Under the pieces are notes generated by a model that worked only from the letters and a program-made list of their open reading frames with translations, was not told the DNA's origin and did no database searches. From positions 1 through 56,237 of the forward strand of contig NZ_BDUC01000014.1 in the NCBI RefSeq assembly GCF_002218085.1: a DNA stretch of 56,237 bases, given 5' to 3'. This stretch comes from Tolypothrix sp. NIES-4075 (GTDB lineage Bacteria; Cyanobacteriota; Cyanobacteriia; Cyanobacteriales; Nostocaceae). This document shows positions 9,095 to 18,474 of the stretch, piece by piece. The position numbers and the translations under genes are program-made. The number at the start of each line of letters is the position of its first letter. The first letter of the stretch is position 1.

Positions 9095-9559
9095 TTACTT
9101 CTCCTGTTCACTAGTTTCTGGAACTTGAATACTACTTTTAGGACGAGTAGCTTCATTCTTCTCATCTTGTTGATTGGCATTCTCAGCGTAGAGAACTTTG
9201 CCATTACCAGCATCTACTGTAACTTCTTGCTGACCAATTTCTACAGCATAAATTAAGTTACCATCTTCATTTTCGAGTTTGACGCTTTTTGCCTTACCTC
9301 CCACAGATGCTTCAGCTGCTTGCTGTGCTTGTTGTGCTGTAATTTTAGCTAGCGGTTGCAGTTTTGCTGCTTCTTGTGCATCATCGTTTGTTTCACCGTC
9401 CCCATCACTGACTTCAGCAACTTGGGTAGCGCTATGATGCTGACGCACAATTGCTACGAAAGATTGTGGTTGTTTTGCAAACACAACTCTCGACAATCCA
9501 GCAAGTCCCAAAGTACCAACAAAAGCTGCTGCTAAAATAATTTTTGTTGAAGTTTTCAT
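9095..9559 (-). CDS. Exported PepSY-domain protein
   Basis: This 154-residue protein has a signal peptide (MKTSTKIILAAAFVGTLGLA, cleavage near Ala28), a low-complexity spacer, and a PepSY domain at ~70-130 (AKITAQQAQQAAEASVGGKA, then GNLIYAVEIGQQEVTVDAG). PepSY domains often occur near two-component systems or act as peptidase inhibitors or metal-linked sensors in the periplasm. It is transcribed away from the DUF347 gene. A tandem TTGAC box lies 50-73 bases upstream of its start, on its own strand, so it is probably a target of the adjacent regulator. Confidence 0.8.
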   Translation of the reverse strand: MKTSTKIILAAAFVGTLGLAGLSRVVFAKQPQSFVAIVRQHHSATQVAEVSDGDGETNDDAQEAAKLQPLAKITAQQAQQAAEASVGGKAKSVKLENEDGNLIYAVEIGQQEVTVDAGNGKVLYAENANQQDEKNEATRPKSSIQVPETSEQEK

Positions 9560-9608
9560 ACTTGTAAAATCCCTTGAAGTCTGGGTTTGTATTTTTACAG
9601 TAGGTAAT

Positions 9609-9632
9609 AAAAGTCAAGAAATAGTCAAGATT
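9609..9632 (-). promoter_or_regulatory. Tandem response-regulator box of the PepSY gene
   Basis: Read on the minus strand, this 24-mer contains two CTTGAC half-sites 11 bases apart (TTGACTATTTCTTGACTTTT), the spacing typical of OmpR/PhoB regulators. It is an exact inverted copy of 9737-9760. The proximal TTGACT could double as the -35 element. Confidence 0.6.
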
Positions 9633-9736
9633 AGTTTGAATTCAATAATTTTAATATCAAATATTAAAATTAACTTTCCAGGAGATATTTTAGCTATTTT
9701 TAGTACCTAAGACGGAGAAAATTCCGTTTTCAATCA

Positions 9737-9760
9737 AATCTTGACTATTTCTTGACTTTT
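9737..9760 (+). promoter_or_regulatory. Tandem response-regulator box of the first DUF347 gene
   Basis: This is the exact reverse complement of 9609-9632, so each divergent gene has an identical box pointing toward it. The 11-base repeat of CTTGAC fits head-to-tail binding by a PhoB-like dimer. The gene start is 107 bases downstream. The A+T-rich 104 bases between the boxes hold no gene. Confidence 0.6.
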
Positions 9761-9867
9761 ACTGTGTAAAGTACAGTCATTCAGTAACTTCTGACAACAC
9801 AGCTAACTTGAAAATGTAATGTAATCTCACTTGAATAGACAAATAAAAATAAAGAAGGGGAAAGATT

Positions 9868-10635
9868 ATGAAGAAGATTTTAAACAGGGTTCCAGAGGTG
9901 ACAATTTACTTCTGGATTATTAAAGTTTTGGCAACTACAGTAGGTGAAACCGCAGCAGATTTTCTGTCAGCAACCCTGAACCTTGGTTTAGGGGTTACAT
10001 CCTACATTATGAGCAGTGTGTTATTGATTGCGTTGTTGAATCAGTTTAAGCTAAAACGCTATGTTCCAGTAAGTTTCTGGTTTGTGGTCGTTTTGATAAG
10101 TATCGTTGGCACACTAATCACTGATAGATTAGTAGACGAGTTTGGAGTTAGTTTGGTGACAACTACTGTGATTTTTAGTATTTCCTTGTTGGTAGTTTTT
10201 GCGCTCTGGTATTCAAACGAAAAAACATTAGCCATGCACTCCATTAATACAGCTAAAAGAGAGCTTTTTTATTGGGTGGCTGTTTTGTTTACGTTTGCCT
10301 TGGGCACTGCAACAGGAGACCTCTTAGCAGAGTCTTTGAGATTGGGTTATGCACAATCAGCACTGATATTTGGTGCTTCAATTGCAATTATAGCGATCGC
10401 TTATTATTACTTGCGGATGAATGCAGTTTTGGCATTCTGGTTAGCCTACATCTTAACTCGTCCACTTGGAGCATCTATGGGTGATTTACTGTCACAACCA
10501 ATTAAACAAGGTGGACTCGGTTTCGGTACAGTTGGAACTAGTATAATTTTTCTTTCAATAATCGTAAGTTTGGTTATTTACTTAAGCCTGAAGCAAAAGA
10601 AATTAGCTTTACAGCCAATTGACCGACAAGATTGA
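9868..10635 (+). CDS. DUF347-repeat membrane protein, copy 1
   Basis: This 255-residue polytopic membrane protein contains four copies of a GET/GD-type repeat: ATTVGETAADFLSATLNLG (~22), IVGTLITDRLVDEFGVS (~74), ALGTATGDLLAESLRLGY (~145) and RPLGASMGDLLSQPIKQGG (~198). This is the DUF347/COG4705 pattern of four repeats over about eight helices. The paired Gly-Glu/Gly-Asp residues within the membrane suggest an ion or metal path, but no function is established to my knowledge. GGGGAAAG precedes the ATG. Operator box at 9737-9760. A paralogue follows 117 bases downstream. Confidence 0.8.
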   Translation: MKKILNRVPEVTIYFWIIKVLATTVGETAADFLSATLNLGLGVTSYIMSSVLLIALLNQFKLKRYVPVSFWFVVVLISIVGTLITDRLVDEFGVSLVTTTVIFSISLLVVFALWYSNEKTLAMHSINTAKRELFYWVAVLFTFALGTATGDLLAESLRLGYAQSALIFGASIAIIAIAYYYLRMNAVLAFWLAYILTRPLGASMGDLLSQPIKQGGLGFGTVGTSIIFLSIIVSLVIYLSLKQKKLALQPIDRQD

Positions 10636-10752
10636 GAGCGCGATCGCTGTGATGATTGGCATTCTCTAAATCTGTAAGTTTCAATAAATTGCCAAAATCT
10701 GAAAAATTTTTACTTAGAAGAATGACTTACTATTTTTTATTGTGAAAAAAAA

Positions 10753-11496
10753 ATGAACAAAGTTGCAAAAGTCACAATTTTCTTCTGGATCATGAAGATT
10801 ATCGCCACGACGCTGGGCGAAACGGCAGGTGACTTCATCTCAATGTCTCTTGGGCTGGGGTATTACATCGCCTTTGCCGTAACGTTCGCCATTCTAGCTA
10901 TTCTCTTGTTTTTTCAAATTCAATCCGACAGATATCGTCCAGCCCTTTACTGGTTGGCGATCATCGCCACAACCACAGCCGGAACCGAAGTTTCAGACTT
11001 GATGGATCGATCGCTCGGACTGGGTTACGCACTGGGATCGCTGATCCTCGTAGCCGGTTTGTTGAGCGTTCTTGCTATCTGGTACTACCGGGATCGGGAT
11101 CTGAGCGTTTATCCGATTATCAGGAAAGACGCAGAGACCACCTATTGGCTGGCTGTCGTGTTCTCCAACAGTTTGGGAACCGCCTTTGGTGACTTTTTGA
11201 CAAGCAACTTGGGACTGAGCTATGTCCAGGGCGCATTGGTGACAGGCGGTGTCATTGGTGTTGTCATTGCCCTTCACTACGTAACAAAGTTGAGCGATAT
11301 TCTCCTATTCTGGCTCGCGTTCATCTTCACGCGACCCTTCGGAGCCACCTTCGGAGATTTTCTTACCAAACCAATCAAAGATGGCGGTCTATCACTGCCA
11401 AGGGAATATGCTTCAGCGATCGCCTTTATCCTGCTCGCAGTTGTCCTATTCTTTTCGGTGCGAAAGGAGAAAAAAGTGCGTCAGCCAATTGAGTAA
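10753..11496 (+). CDS. DUF347-repeat membrane protein, copy 2
   Basis: The 247-residue paralogue has the same four repeats (IATTLGETAGDFISMSLGLG ~17, TTTAGTEVSDLMDRSLGLGY ~74, NSLGTAFGDFLTSNLGL ~139, RPFGATFGDFLTKPIKDGG ~193). Its DNA is visibly richer in G+C and its codons differ from copy 1 (many GGC, ATC, GCC), so the pair probably did not arise by recent tandem duplication and one copy came by transfer. No clear ribosome site precedes ATG 10753 (poly-A). Likely expressed with copy 1 under the two-component system. Confidence 0.8.
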   Translation: MNKVAKVTIFFWIMKIIATTLGETAGDFISMSLGLGYYIAFAVTFAILAILLFFQIQSDRYRPALYWLAIIATTTAGTEVSDLMDRSLGLGYALGSLILVAGLLSVLAIWYYRDRDLSVYPIIRKDAETTYWLAVVFSNSLGTAFGDFLTSNLGLSYVQGALVTGGVIGVVIALHYVTKLSDILLFWLAFIFTRPFGATFGDFLTKPIKDGGLSLPREYASAIAFILLAVVLFFSVRKEKKVRQPIE

Positions 11497-12210
11497 TGCG
11501 TTTAAGCAGATAGATGACTCACCCCATAATAGGGGTCACCGTGCCCATTCGGGTTTTTTGTACGCGCTCGAAATTTTCAAGTGCCTGGAACGACGATTTT
11601 TCGTTCAAACTAGATCAAAACTAGCAGCATAATTGTTGTGGCTCGCAAACATAAACACTCTGGCTTGCAAACAAGACAATTTTCGGCTCAAATTAAGGGT
11701 CTTGTCCACTTTTGGTGATCATGTTCGGGGATGCTCCCGATTGAGCGATCGCAAAAACACACTTCGCTTTCCGTGCGGTTATAGTGATGTGATATTCGGT
11801 CTTTTCTGGTTACTGAGCACCAGTTCAGCCCCCGACTGGCTGATGTGGGAGAGGCTTGATCGAGATGGCTATTCGGTGCAACGGCAATTTAACAGGCGAT
11901 CGCGCTCCACTCAAAGCGAAGAAGAACGTAAGCGCTCATTACCAGCACAATTAATTATTTTTTGCGACCGATTTTATGGCGCGTGAATTAAGCGCAGCTT
12001 ATCAGTCGAAGAAAAACAGAATTTGTTGGAGCGTGATTCATCAGGTTTGCTTAATCGGGGTAAAAAGCAGGGCAAACGCATCTTAATTATTTTTGACAAA
12101 AACCTTAACTAGTGTATCAACGGGAGAACAAGAATTTGTTGGGGGAATTGGTTTTTCAGGGGTTAAGGCGATGCCTACGGCAAGCCGCAAAGCGTCTACG
12201 CTGAAAATAT

Positions 12211-12257
12211 TGTCAATAAAGCCCAAATTAATGCGATTACTTTGGACTTTATTGACA
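12211..12257. repeat. 17-bp inverted repeat, one mismatch
   Basis: TGTCAATAAAGCCCAAA (12211-12227) and TTTGGACTTTATTGACA (12241-12257) pair with one mismatch around a 13-base loop. It may be paired ends of a lost element or a terminator. Confidence 0.5.
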
Positions 12258-12298
12258 TTGATAGGTTCTTGTTGACTGTCCGGCGTTTGCCCTGCCCT

Positions 12299-12334
12299 CC
12301 CCATGAATGCCCGAACCATCTGGCATTCATGGGG
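12299..12334. repeat. 13-bp perfect hairpin followed by a 7-bp hairpin
   Basis: CCCCATGAATGCC and GGCATTCATGGGG flank a 10-base loop. A CTCAATC-GAA-GATTGAG hairpin follows at 12356-12372. Such series occur at IS200/IS605 ends and in structured RNAs, but no tnpA or tnpB remains to decide. Confidence 0.5.
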
Positions 12335-12839
12335 AACAAGGGTTTAAGACCCCGACTCAATCGAAGATTGAGTGGACTCAATTCAGCTTTGGGTCTGAAT
12401 GCCATAGCTGAAGTACTCATAGCTGCCAAGTGAGCCTCCCGCTTCCGCTACCTTATTAAATAAAAATTTACATGATATCTACGGTATTTCCACTAATCTT
12501 TTAATGGGGTTAAACAAACTATATAAATTAGGAAATCAAACAATGAACTATTAATATATGCTTAAATATTTCTTAACCTTAGAAGTAGAAAAAATTTTTT
12601 TACATTAAACAAATGTAAAAATAAGCTCCTTGTAATTCCTCACAATTCACTTCCATTTTTAGTGGTAAATTTCGGAAATGCCTTGCAGAAATTCTTACAG
12701 ATAGGCTTGATTAAAAATTTTACTGCTGAAGTTTTAGCTAGTGACGCTGCGGTTATTAACTCTATTGTTGGTAATAAGCTCTTGCTGGCTTTGATGTCGA
12801 AACAACAAACACATACTCCTTTTTATGAAGTATCACACG

Positions 12840-14297
12840 ATGAAGAAAATACTTTTTATTGCTACGTCTATTTTGTTAAGCGCAGCAATTACTTGTGATA
12901 GTGTTGTTGCCGAACGTGGTGCCGTTACGAACACATGGACTGTGGCAGAAGATTCCACAGAAGCGACGATTACAGGTGGTCCCTGGACACTGGGACAGGG
13001 ACCAACAACTAAGGCGATCGCATCAGTGGGCTATTGTCTGAATGGCTTACCCCAGACCAATCCTGGTACCAACCTCTTTCAGCCTTACTATTTTCCCCTC
13101 ACTATCGGACAGGGTTTGAATCTTCAAGGCTATTTTGATTACCGCCCTAAAGACAGCAATGAAGCCATAGTGGCAGCGTCTTCCAGTGATGGGGGTCTCA
13201 CCTGGAATTTCCAACAGGAGGTGTTGGAATTGAACCCTGGTCTCTGCCCTTCTTCGGACAATACCACCAATGCGACAACCTACCCATCAAGTAGTACTGA
13301 TGACGGTCTGTTAAGCGGGAATGATGCGGGTCAGGGACATCCTTTTGTACTCGATATCAATAGAAAGCGTTTTCTTTATACATTAGACCGGACAACGAAT
13401 AATGTTGATGTCGTCGGACTAGTAATACATCAACTACAACCGACTGCCACACAACCCCTCAACCCAACTCCGCCAACTTTTGATGTCTCAACACCAACTA
13501 AACCACTCTCTTCTCCTCAGCCAAAACACACCATCGGATTGCTCAATCCAGACGGGATCATCACTGAAGTTCCAGGGAGTTATCCACGAGTGGTCTTATA
13601 TCTTCAAAAGCAGAAAAGCGCTGACAATAAGGGTGAAACTGCCCTGACAGCAGAGCAACAATGTGCCGCACCTCCGGTCGGAGCAGACCAAGTAGGAAAA
13701 ACACCTAACCACGATATTGTGACTCCCCGTTTAGCAAAGACGAAAGACGGCATACACTTCACCGACCTCGGACCTGTGAGTGGTCTGAATGACTCGACCA
13801 CAGTTTCATGGACAGGGACACGCTATGTCGGTCCTCGTGGCACTTTGATTCAGCTTCCCCATCACCGTTATGGCTTCTTCTTTTCCGGTGGCAACTGCTT
13901 GGACGCTGACTCGGATGCATTTCACTACATCGGCTACGCTGAATCTAACGGCGATCTGCACAACTGGAAGGTTATCAATGGCATCAACAATCCGATCGCA
14001 TCCATCAAGGATATCACCGTAGGCTCCAACGATAGCTCCAATTTTGGTGAACCGATTAATATTCCTGCCAATCCCCCAGTAATTGCCACCCAAGAATGGT
14101 TCTTCCAACGAGTCTATTCACCCAATGCTACGCTTGTTCCCAACAATCAGGTTTCGTTGGTTTTCGCTGGCTACAAGGTTAAAGGACCTAGCAGCGACTA
14201 CTCAAATTATCGGACAATTACCCACACCACCCTCAACTCCTCTCTCAGATTGCTCTATGGAAATGAGAAGGAAAGGGAAGGAGGGGATAAGGAATAG
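12840..14297 (+). CDS. Exported protein of unknown function, beta-propeller-like
   Basis: Taking ATG 12840 gives 485 residues with a clean signal peptide (MKKILFIATSILLSAAITCD, cleaved near VVA-ER). An upstream in-frame ATG at 12825 would only blunt it. The mature protein has Asp/Gly/Trp-rich turns such as AASSSDGGLTWNF and ARTKDGIHF-type repeats (TKDGIHFTDLGPVSG), reminiscent of Asp-box sialidase or glycosidase propellers. I cannot name a family. The position before two exported phosphoesterases and a porin suggests a cell-surface or periplasmic scavenging role, which is inferred. Confidence 0.7.
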   Translation: MKKILFIATSILLSAAITCDSVVAERGAVTNTWTVAEDSTEATITGGPWTLGQGPTTKAIASVGYCLNGLPQTNPGTNLFQPYYFPLTIGQGLNLQGYFDYRPKDSNEAIVAASSSDGGLTWNFQQEVLELNPGLCPSSDNTTNATTYPSSSTDDGLLSGNDAGQGHPFVLDINRKRFLYTLDRTTNNVDVVGLVIHQLQPTATQPLNPTPPTFDVSTPTKPLSSPQPKHTIGLLNPDGIITEVPGSYPRVVLYLQKQKSADNKGETALTAEQQCAAPPVGADQVGKTPNHDIVTPRLAKTKDGIHFTDLGPVSGLNDSTTVSWTGTRYVGPRGTLIQLPHHRYGFFFSGGNCLDADSDAFHYIGYAESNGDLHNWKVINGINNPIASIKDITVGSNDSSNFGEPINIPANPPVIATQEWFFQRVYSPNATLVPNNQVSLVFAGYKVKGPSSDYSNYRTITHTTLNSSLRLLYGNEKEREGGDKE

Positions 14298-14324
14298 ACC
14301 TGTCCGGAATATTATCTAGGTGGA

Positions 14325-14425
14325 TGCCGTTCGCCAGGAAGTCACCTTCCTGACTCGGCGTTGACAAACCGTGCATGAAATGTTAACTTCACACGGCTCC
14401 TCGATGATTTGGTGCAAGTCATACG
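14325..14425 (-). mobile_element. Group II intron RNA fragment (remnant)
   Basis: On the minus strand GAGCCGTGTGAAG, a short loop and TTCATGCACGGTTT form the stem-loop commonly seen just outside the ORF of bacterial group II introns. It is followed by CAGGAAGGTGACTTCCTGGC, resembling the adjoining domain. No reverse transcriptase or intron ends are present, so this is a scrap left by a lost or truncated intron between two exported-protein genes. Confidence 0.5.
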
Positions 14426-14514
14426 CATACCTATAAATTCAGAGTTAAAAGGGATTTCTGAACCTTTATAGACTACTGAAATCACAAATCATTCTACCAA
14501 TTTAGGTACACACA

Positions 14515-16593
14515 ATGAAGAAAATGCTTTTCGGCGTGGCTTCAACTCTGTTGACGACGGCGATTGTCAGCAACACCCTAATGGCTGGTGTCCAAGCAAT
14601 CAAGCCCAGAGACACTGTAGTTGGTATATCAAAAGGTACTGTAGGCTCCACTACTGGTAAACAGAATGGATTCTTAATCACTGATGTCCCAGGGATCACG
14701 ATTGGGGACAAAACAGGTAAAGACAAGAACTTCCGTAGTTGTGCTTTTACCGATAATTTGACCAAAATGTGTGCCCCCTTTAGTCACGTTTTGATTATTT
14801 CGATTGATGGATTGCACAACTCCGACCTATCAGTTGCTAATCTGCAATCTTCTTTGACAAATATCAAGCGATTACAGAGTGAAGGTGTGACATACACCAA
14901 TGCTTTCACTTCTGCACCATCAGATTCCTTCCCTGGGGAGCTAAACTATATCACTGGTGCTAACCCCGGTACGACAGGTGTATTTTATGATAAATCCTAC
15001 AGTCGCGCCTTGTATGCGCCAGGCACTACTGCTGCCCAAATCGCCGCAGGAACAGCTACACCAGGTACTGGTGTAGAATTTGCTGAAAACGTTGATGCAT
15101 CTTGGAATAATGGTAAGGGTGGCACATTAGATGGGGGTCAGGGATTTGATACAACCCAATTACCATCTGACAGCAATGGCAACCCTGTTTACCCCAACCA
15201 GTACCTGAAAGTAAACACCATTTTTGACGTAGCTAGCGCGGCTGGACTGCGTACTGCTTGGTCTGACAAGCATCCCGCAGCTTATACCATCCTCGCTGGA
15301 CCATCATCAGACCCAACGAAGTTTAATTTCGCAACGGGTCAGGTCGGCAGCATTAGCGATTACTCTTCACTAGAAATTAACGCCGCAGTGGCGATTGATC
15401 CAACTAAGCCAGGACCCCTGCCAAACAGTATTGGTGCTTTAGTCGATCAATCAACAGATACTCCTTACTCCAACACCAACACTAATATCACGTCCACTTT
15501 CTTTAACGACGCGACGAAGGGTAATCCTGCTCTGTTTAAAGCTCCACCTACTGGTTTTAGCGCGAGCCAGTTCACTAGTGTAGCAACAACCTCAGCCTAC
15601 GACGATCTCAAGGTTAAGCAGATTTTAAACGAGATCGATGGATTGAACGATTCAGGTACTACAACTGTTGGCACTCCGGCAATTTTTGGCTTGAATTTAC
15701 AAGCTGTGAGCGTAGCCGAGAAAGAGCCTGCTACTCTATTTAATGGTGGAGGGATTGACAAAGATGGAAATGCCCGTCCTGACCTCGTAAGTGCAGTTGC
15801 CCATACTGATGCCAGCATCGGTTTGATTTTGGATGAACTGAAAAAGCAAGGATTAGACAGTTCTACTTTGGTGATTTTGACTGCCAAGCACGGACAAAAT
15901 CCCGTCCAAGATCCGACTGTTGGTTTGAGCAGCACATTTGATAGTGTTACTGGGGAAACTGGTGGTGATGGAAATCTTACTGCTGTTGGCGCTCTTTTAG
16001 TAAGGAACGGCATCCAAATTGCTTCGGAAAATGGTGGTGATACTTCATCACTGATCTTCTTGAAGAATAAATCTGATGTCCGAAGAGCTGTAGCCTTACT
16101 AAATACTAAGGATTACTCATTTGATAGTGCTAAAGATTTAACTAGTGATCCCACAGGAAATACTTTGTTTTCAACTGAGGATGCGGCTGCTCAGGGGAAG
16201 GTATTGTCTGGTCAGGGTATCATCAATGCAGGATTGGGAAATCCAAGGACAAGCGATCGCACCCCTGATATTATTGTTCCACTCAATACTGGCTATTTTT
16301 TTGGTAACGCCACCAAGAAGCGTGCAGAGCATGGTGGATTTACTGATGCTGACACCCACGTAGCCCTGATTGCTGGTAGCACTGGATTGTCCCGCAATCT
16401 GCAAGGTACGACCAACAGTCAAACAATTTCTACCACCCAAATTGCTCCAACTACACTACAGGTTCTAGGTTTAGATCCTAAGCAACTTCAAGGTGTCCAG
16501 ATTGATAGAACCCAGGCATTACCACTGAAAGGAAGGAACTTCCAAATTAAAAAATACCCAATAGATAAAGAGCGCAGGGAGCAGGGGGAGTAA
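14515..16593 (+). CDS. Exported type I phosphodiesterase / alkaline phosphatase-fold enzyme
   Basis: This 692-residue protein has a signal peptide (MKKMLFGVASTLLTTAIVSN, cleavage near Ala28). An alkaline-phosphatase superfamily fold follows: HVLIISIDGL with metal ligand Asp98, a nucleophile Ser/Thr in TSAPSDSFPGE (~132-141), TAKHGQNP (~457) and RAEHGGFTDADTHVAL (~603), which supply the remaining His/Asp ligands. The match is to the phosphodiesterase/nucleotide pyrophosphatase group (PF01663 type), which cleaves phosphate esters outside the membrane. The neighbouring second phosphoesterase and porin suggest phosphate or nucleotide scavenging. Substrate not determinable. Confidence 0.8.
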   Translation: MKKMLFGVASTLLTTAIVSNTLMAGVQAIKPRDTVVGISKGTVGSTTGKQNGFLITDVPGITIGDKTGKDKNFRSCAFTDNLTKMCAPFSHVLIISIDGLHNSDLSVANLQSSLTNIKRLQSEGVTYTNAFTSAPSDSFPGELNYITGANPGTTGVFYDKSYSRALYAPGTTAAQIAAGTATPGTGVEFAENVDASWNNGKGGTLDGGQGFDTTQLPSDSNGNPVYPNQYLKVNTIFDVASAAGLRTAWSDKHPAAYTILAGPSSDPTKFNFATGQVGSISDYSSLEINAAVAIDPTKPGPLPNSIGALVDQSTDTPYSNTNTNITSTFFNDATKGNPALFKAPPTGFSASQFTSVATTSAYDDLKVKQILNEIDGLNDSGTTTVGTPAIFGLNLQAVSVAEKEPATLFNGGGIDKDGNARPDLVSAVAHTDASIGLILDELKKQGLDSSTLVILTAKHGQNPVQDPTVGLSSTFDSVTGETGGDGNLTAVGALLVRNGIQIASENGGDTSSLIFLKNKSDVRRAVALLNTKDYSFDSAKDLTSDPTGNTLFSTEDAAAQGKVLSGQGIINAGLGNPRTSDRTPDIIVPLNTGYFFGNATKKRAEHGGFTDADTHVALIAGSTGLSRNLQGTTNSQTISTTQIAPTTLQVLGLDPKQLQGVQIDRTQALPLKGRNFQIKKYPIDKERREQGE

Positions 16594-16697
16594 AAGAACC
16601 AGTTCAAGTACAGAAATTCAATCGCCCATTCTTTTATAATCGCTGAAATCCATTTACCGTATACATTTACCATTTTCGGATAAGTCTATTCTAGAAC

Positions 16698-18175
16698 TAG
16701 CCCTTTCAAGGTGTTGTTTAATGCGGTGATTTGTAGTTTCGTAAAAAGAGGTGCAAATCTATTGGGTGGAGGAAAAAATGTTTCTAGGGCAGGTGTTTGA
16801 GCGTTTTGTGAAAGAAAGTCCAGTGTCGGTTATGGTTCGTGGGCTTTTAGAGAAAGCATTATCTCCCCAAATCTTGGATGAACTATTTGAACGTAGTGCC
16901 AAAACCCAGTATACTCGTGAGCTATTATTCTCCACAGTCGTTAATTTAATGAGCCTTGTGGTTTGCGGAGTTCACCCATCAGTACACGCAGCCCACCAAG
17001 CATCCTCTGAAGAAATAGGTGTTTCAGTCACCTCAGTCTACAACGCTCATCAATGGCATAGAACCGAGTATCTGTGGAGAATTAGTCAGAGAGATTGGTG
17101 GACAAATGGAAGCGACAATTCGGCATCTCAATGCAACAATGCCTGACTTGCTACCAGGTTATCGAATCAAGATTATTGATGGAAATGCGATCGCGCGGCA
17201 GCCAACACCGTTTAAAAGTGCTACGTGATATTAGTAGCGCCCCATTGCCAGGACAATCTCTGGTTGTGCTTGATCCAAGTTTGATGTTGGCAGTAGACGT
17301 ATTTCCTTGTGAGGATGGTCATGCCCAAGAGCGTTCTTTGTTTGACGAGGTACTACTAACCGTTGAAGAAGATGATGAATGGAAGTGCAGACCGTAATTT
17401 TTGTACACTCAAGTTCTTATTCGGTGTTACCGCTCACAAAGGCTACTTTATTATCCGGCAGCATCAAACTCTCCCCTGGCAGGCAAGTGATGATTTCCGT
17501 TTAGTGGGTGAAAACGATAGTGGTATGGTGTTTGAGCAGAACATCATAATGAAGTGCTGATGATGGTCAGCTGTTAAAAGCACGCCGAATTAAGGTCTGC
17601 TTGAAACAACCTAATCGTGATGGGGATAGGGAAATTTTTATTCTCACTAATCTCCCATCTGAGGTCGCTTCTTCATTGTTGATAGCCCAACTTTACCGCA
17701 AACGTTGGAAACTCGAAACATTGTTTCAAGTGCTTACAGAAAATCTCTGTTGCGAGATTAATACATTAGGCACTCCCATTGGCAGCTTTATTTACCTTCT
17801 GTATCGCTTTAGTTGCCTACAATATGCTGTCTGTGGTTAAGGCTGCACTCAGAACTGTTCATGGTACTGACAAGATTGAAACCGAAGTTTCCAGCTACTA
17901 CGAGTGCTGACGAAATCAAGGGTACTTACCGGGGGATGATGATTGCGATTCCCCCTGAAGAATGGCGCGTTTTTCAGAACATGACCTTCACAGAATTATC
18001 GCAAATTCTCAAACCGGAGGGCAGGTCATGTCAAGCTGAGGGCTTTTCGTCGTCATCCGCGAAGTCCAAAAAAACCTCAACCAAAGCGGACTTATCTCAA
18101 GAATCGACCTCATGTCTCAACTTTTAAGATTCTAAACCAGAAAAAACTGGAAAATAACACACCTTGAAAGGGCTA
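16698..18175 (+). mobile_element. Decayed IS4-family insertion sequence with 12-bp target duplication
   Basis: Both ends carry TAGCCCTTTCAAGGTGT-type inverted repeats (16698-16714, and reversed ending 18175). The flanks are exact 12-bp direct repeats, CTATTCTAGAAC at 16686-16697 and 18176-18187, a target duplication of the length IS4 elements make. So the element is 1478 bp and inserted in one event between two exported phosphoesterase genes. The transposase within is broken. Confidence 0.9.
16778..18127 (+). pseudogene. IS4-family transposase, several frameshifts
   Basis: Coding similarity runs from MFLGQVFERFVKESPVSVMV through pieces in different frames: GYRIKIIDGNAI (~17160), LVVLDPSLMLAVDVFPCEDG (~17260), FLFGVTAHKGYFIIRQH (~17415), LLIAQLYRKRWKLETLFQ (~17675, the YREK-like region of IS4), and a C-terminal stretch to 18127. 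At least four frame changes are needed to join them, so it cannot make an active enzyme. The exact target duplication shows it has not moved since insertion. Confidence 0.85.
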
Positions 18176-18183
18176 CTATTCTA

Positions 18184-18360
18184 GAACTTACGCATTGACA
18201 GGAAAACCCAAATATGTGGTATGGATTCCAGGAATTAAACCTTGATTTATTCGACCCCTTTTAGGCGATCGCTATTTATCCAAGGATGATTTATAAAAGC
18301 CTGAAACGACGCATTATCGTTGATACACAAGATAGACAATTTGTACAGTGCGTAAGTCCT
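18184..18360. mobile_element. MITE-like element with GGACTTACGCA-type ends (177 bp)
   Basis: GAACTTACGCATTGACA at the left (18184) and TGTACAGTGCGTAAGTCC at the right (ending 18359) are imperfect inverted repeats of an end type I recall as frequent in cyanobacterial genomes. A lone end of the same type (TTAGGACTTACGCAACTGGT) lies at ~21502. The left end overlaps the IS4 target duplication. Confidence 0.55.
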
Positions 18361-18474
18361 AATATCTCTAAAATTTAGCAAAACTACCCAAATTTTACCA
18401 AAACTTACTCATCCAATAACCTTTATGTATAAGGATTTACTTAGGGTTTAATTTTAGCTAGGTTATGCAAATTA

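Larger units (their letters stand above)
11497..12839. other. Gene-poor, hairpin-rich region with degenerate coding scraps
   Basis: No intact gene can be supported here. A coding-like plus-strand scrap (11987-12112, RSLSVEEKQNLLERDSSGLL) has no start codon. From 12200 to 12440 there are several strong hairpins. From 12440 to 12839 the sequence is A+T-rich leader of the next gene. The pattern suggests remains of decayed mobile elements. Confidence 0.4.

Noticed and set aside
11381..12433. Several overlapping open frames of 60-117 codons
   Set aside because: No consistent protein composition or ribosome sites, and the frames cross strong hairpins. Likely chance frames in decayed sequence.
12561..12580. 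Possible Pho box (CTTAAATATTTCTTAACCTT) upstream of the exported-protein island
   Set aside because: Two CTTAA half-sites 11 bases apart fit loosely, but the site is 260 bases from the start codon, only one pair is seen, and the other genes of the island show no matching box.
12662..12898. 78-codon open frame ahead of the exported protein gene
   Set aside because: It overlaps the signal-peptide start of the next gene in another frame and has no ribosome site. A chance frame in the leader is more likely.
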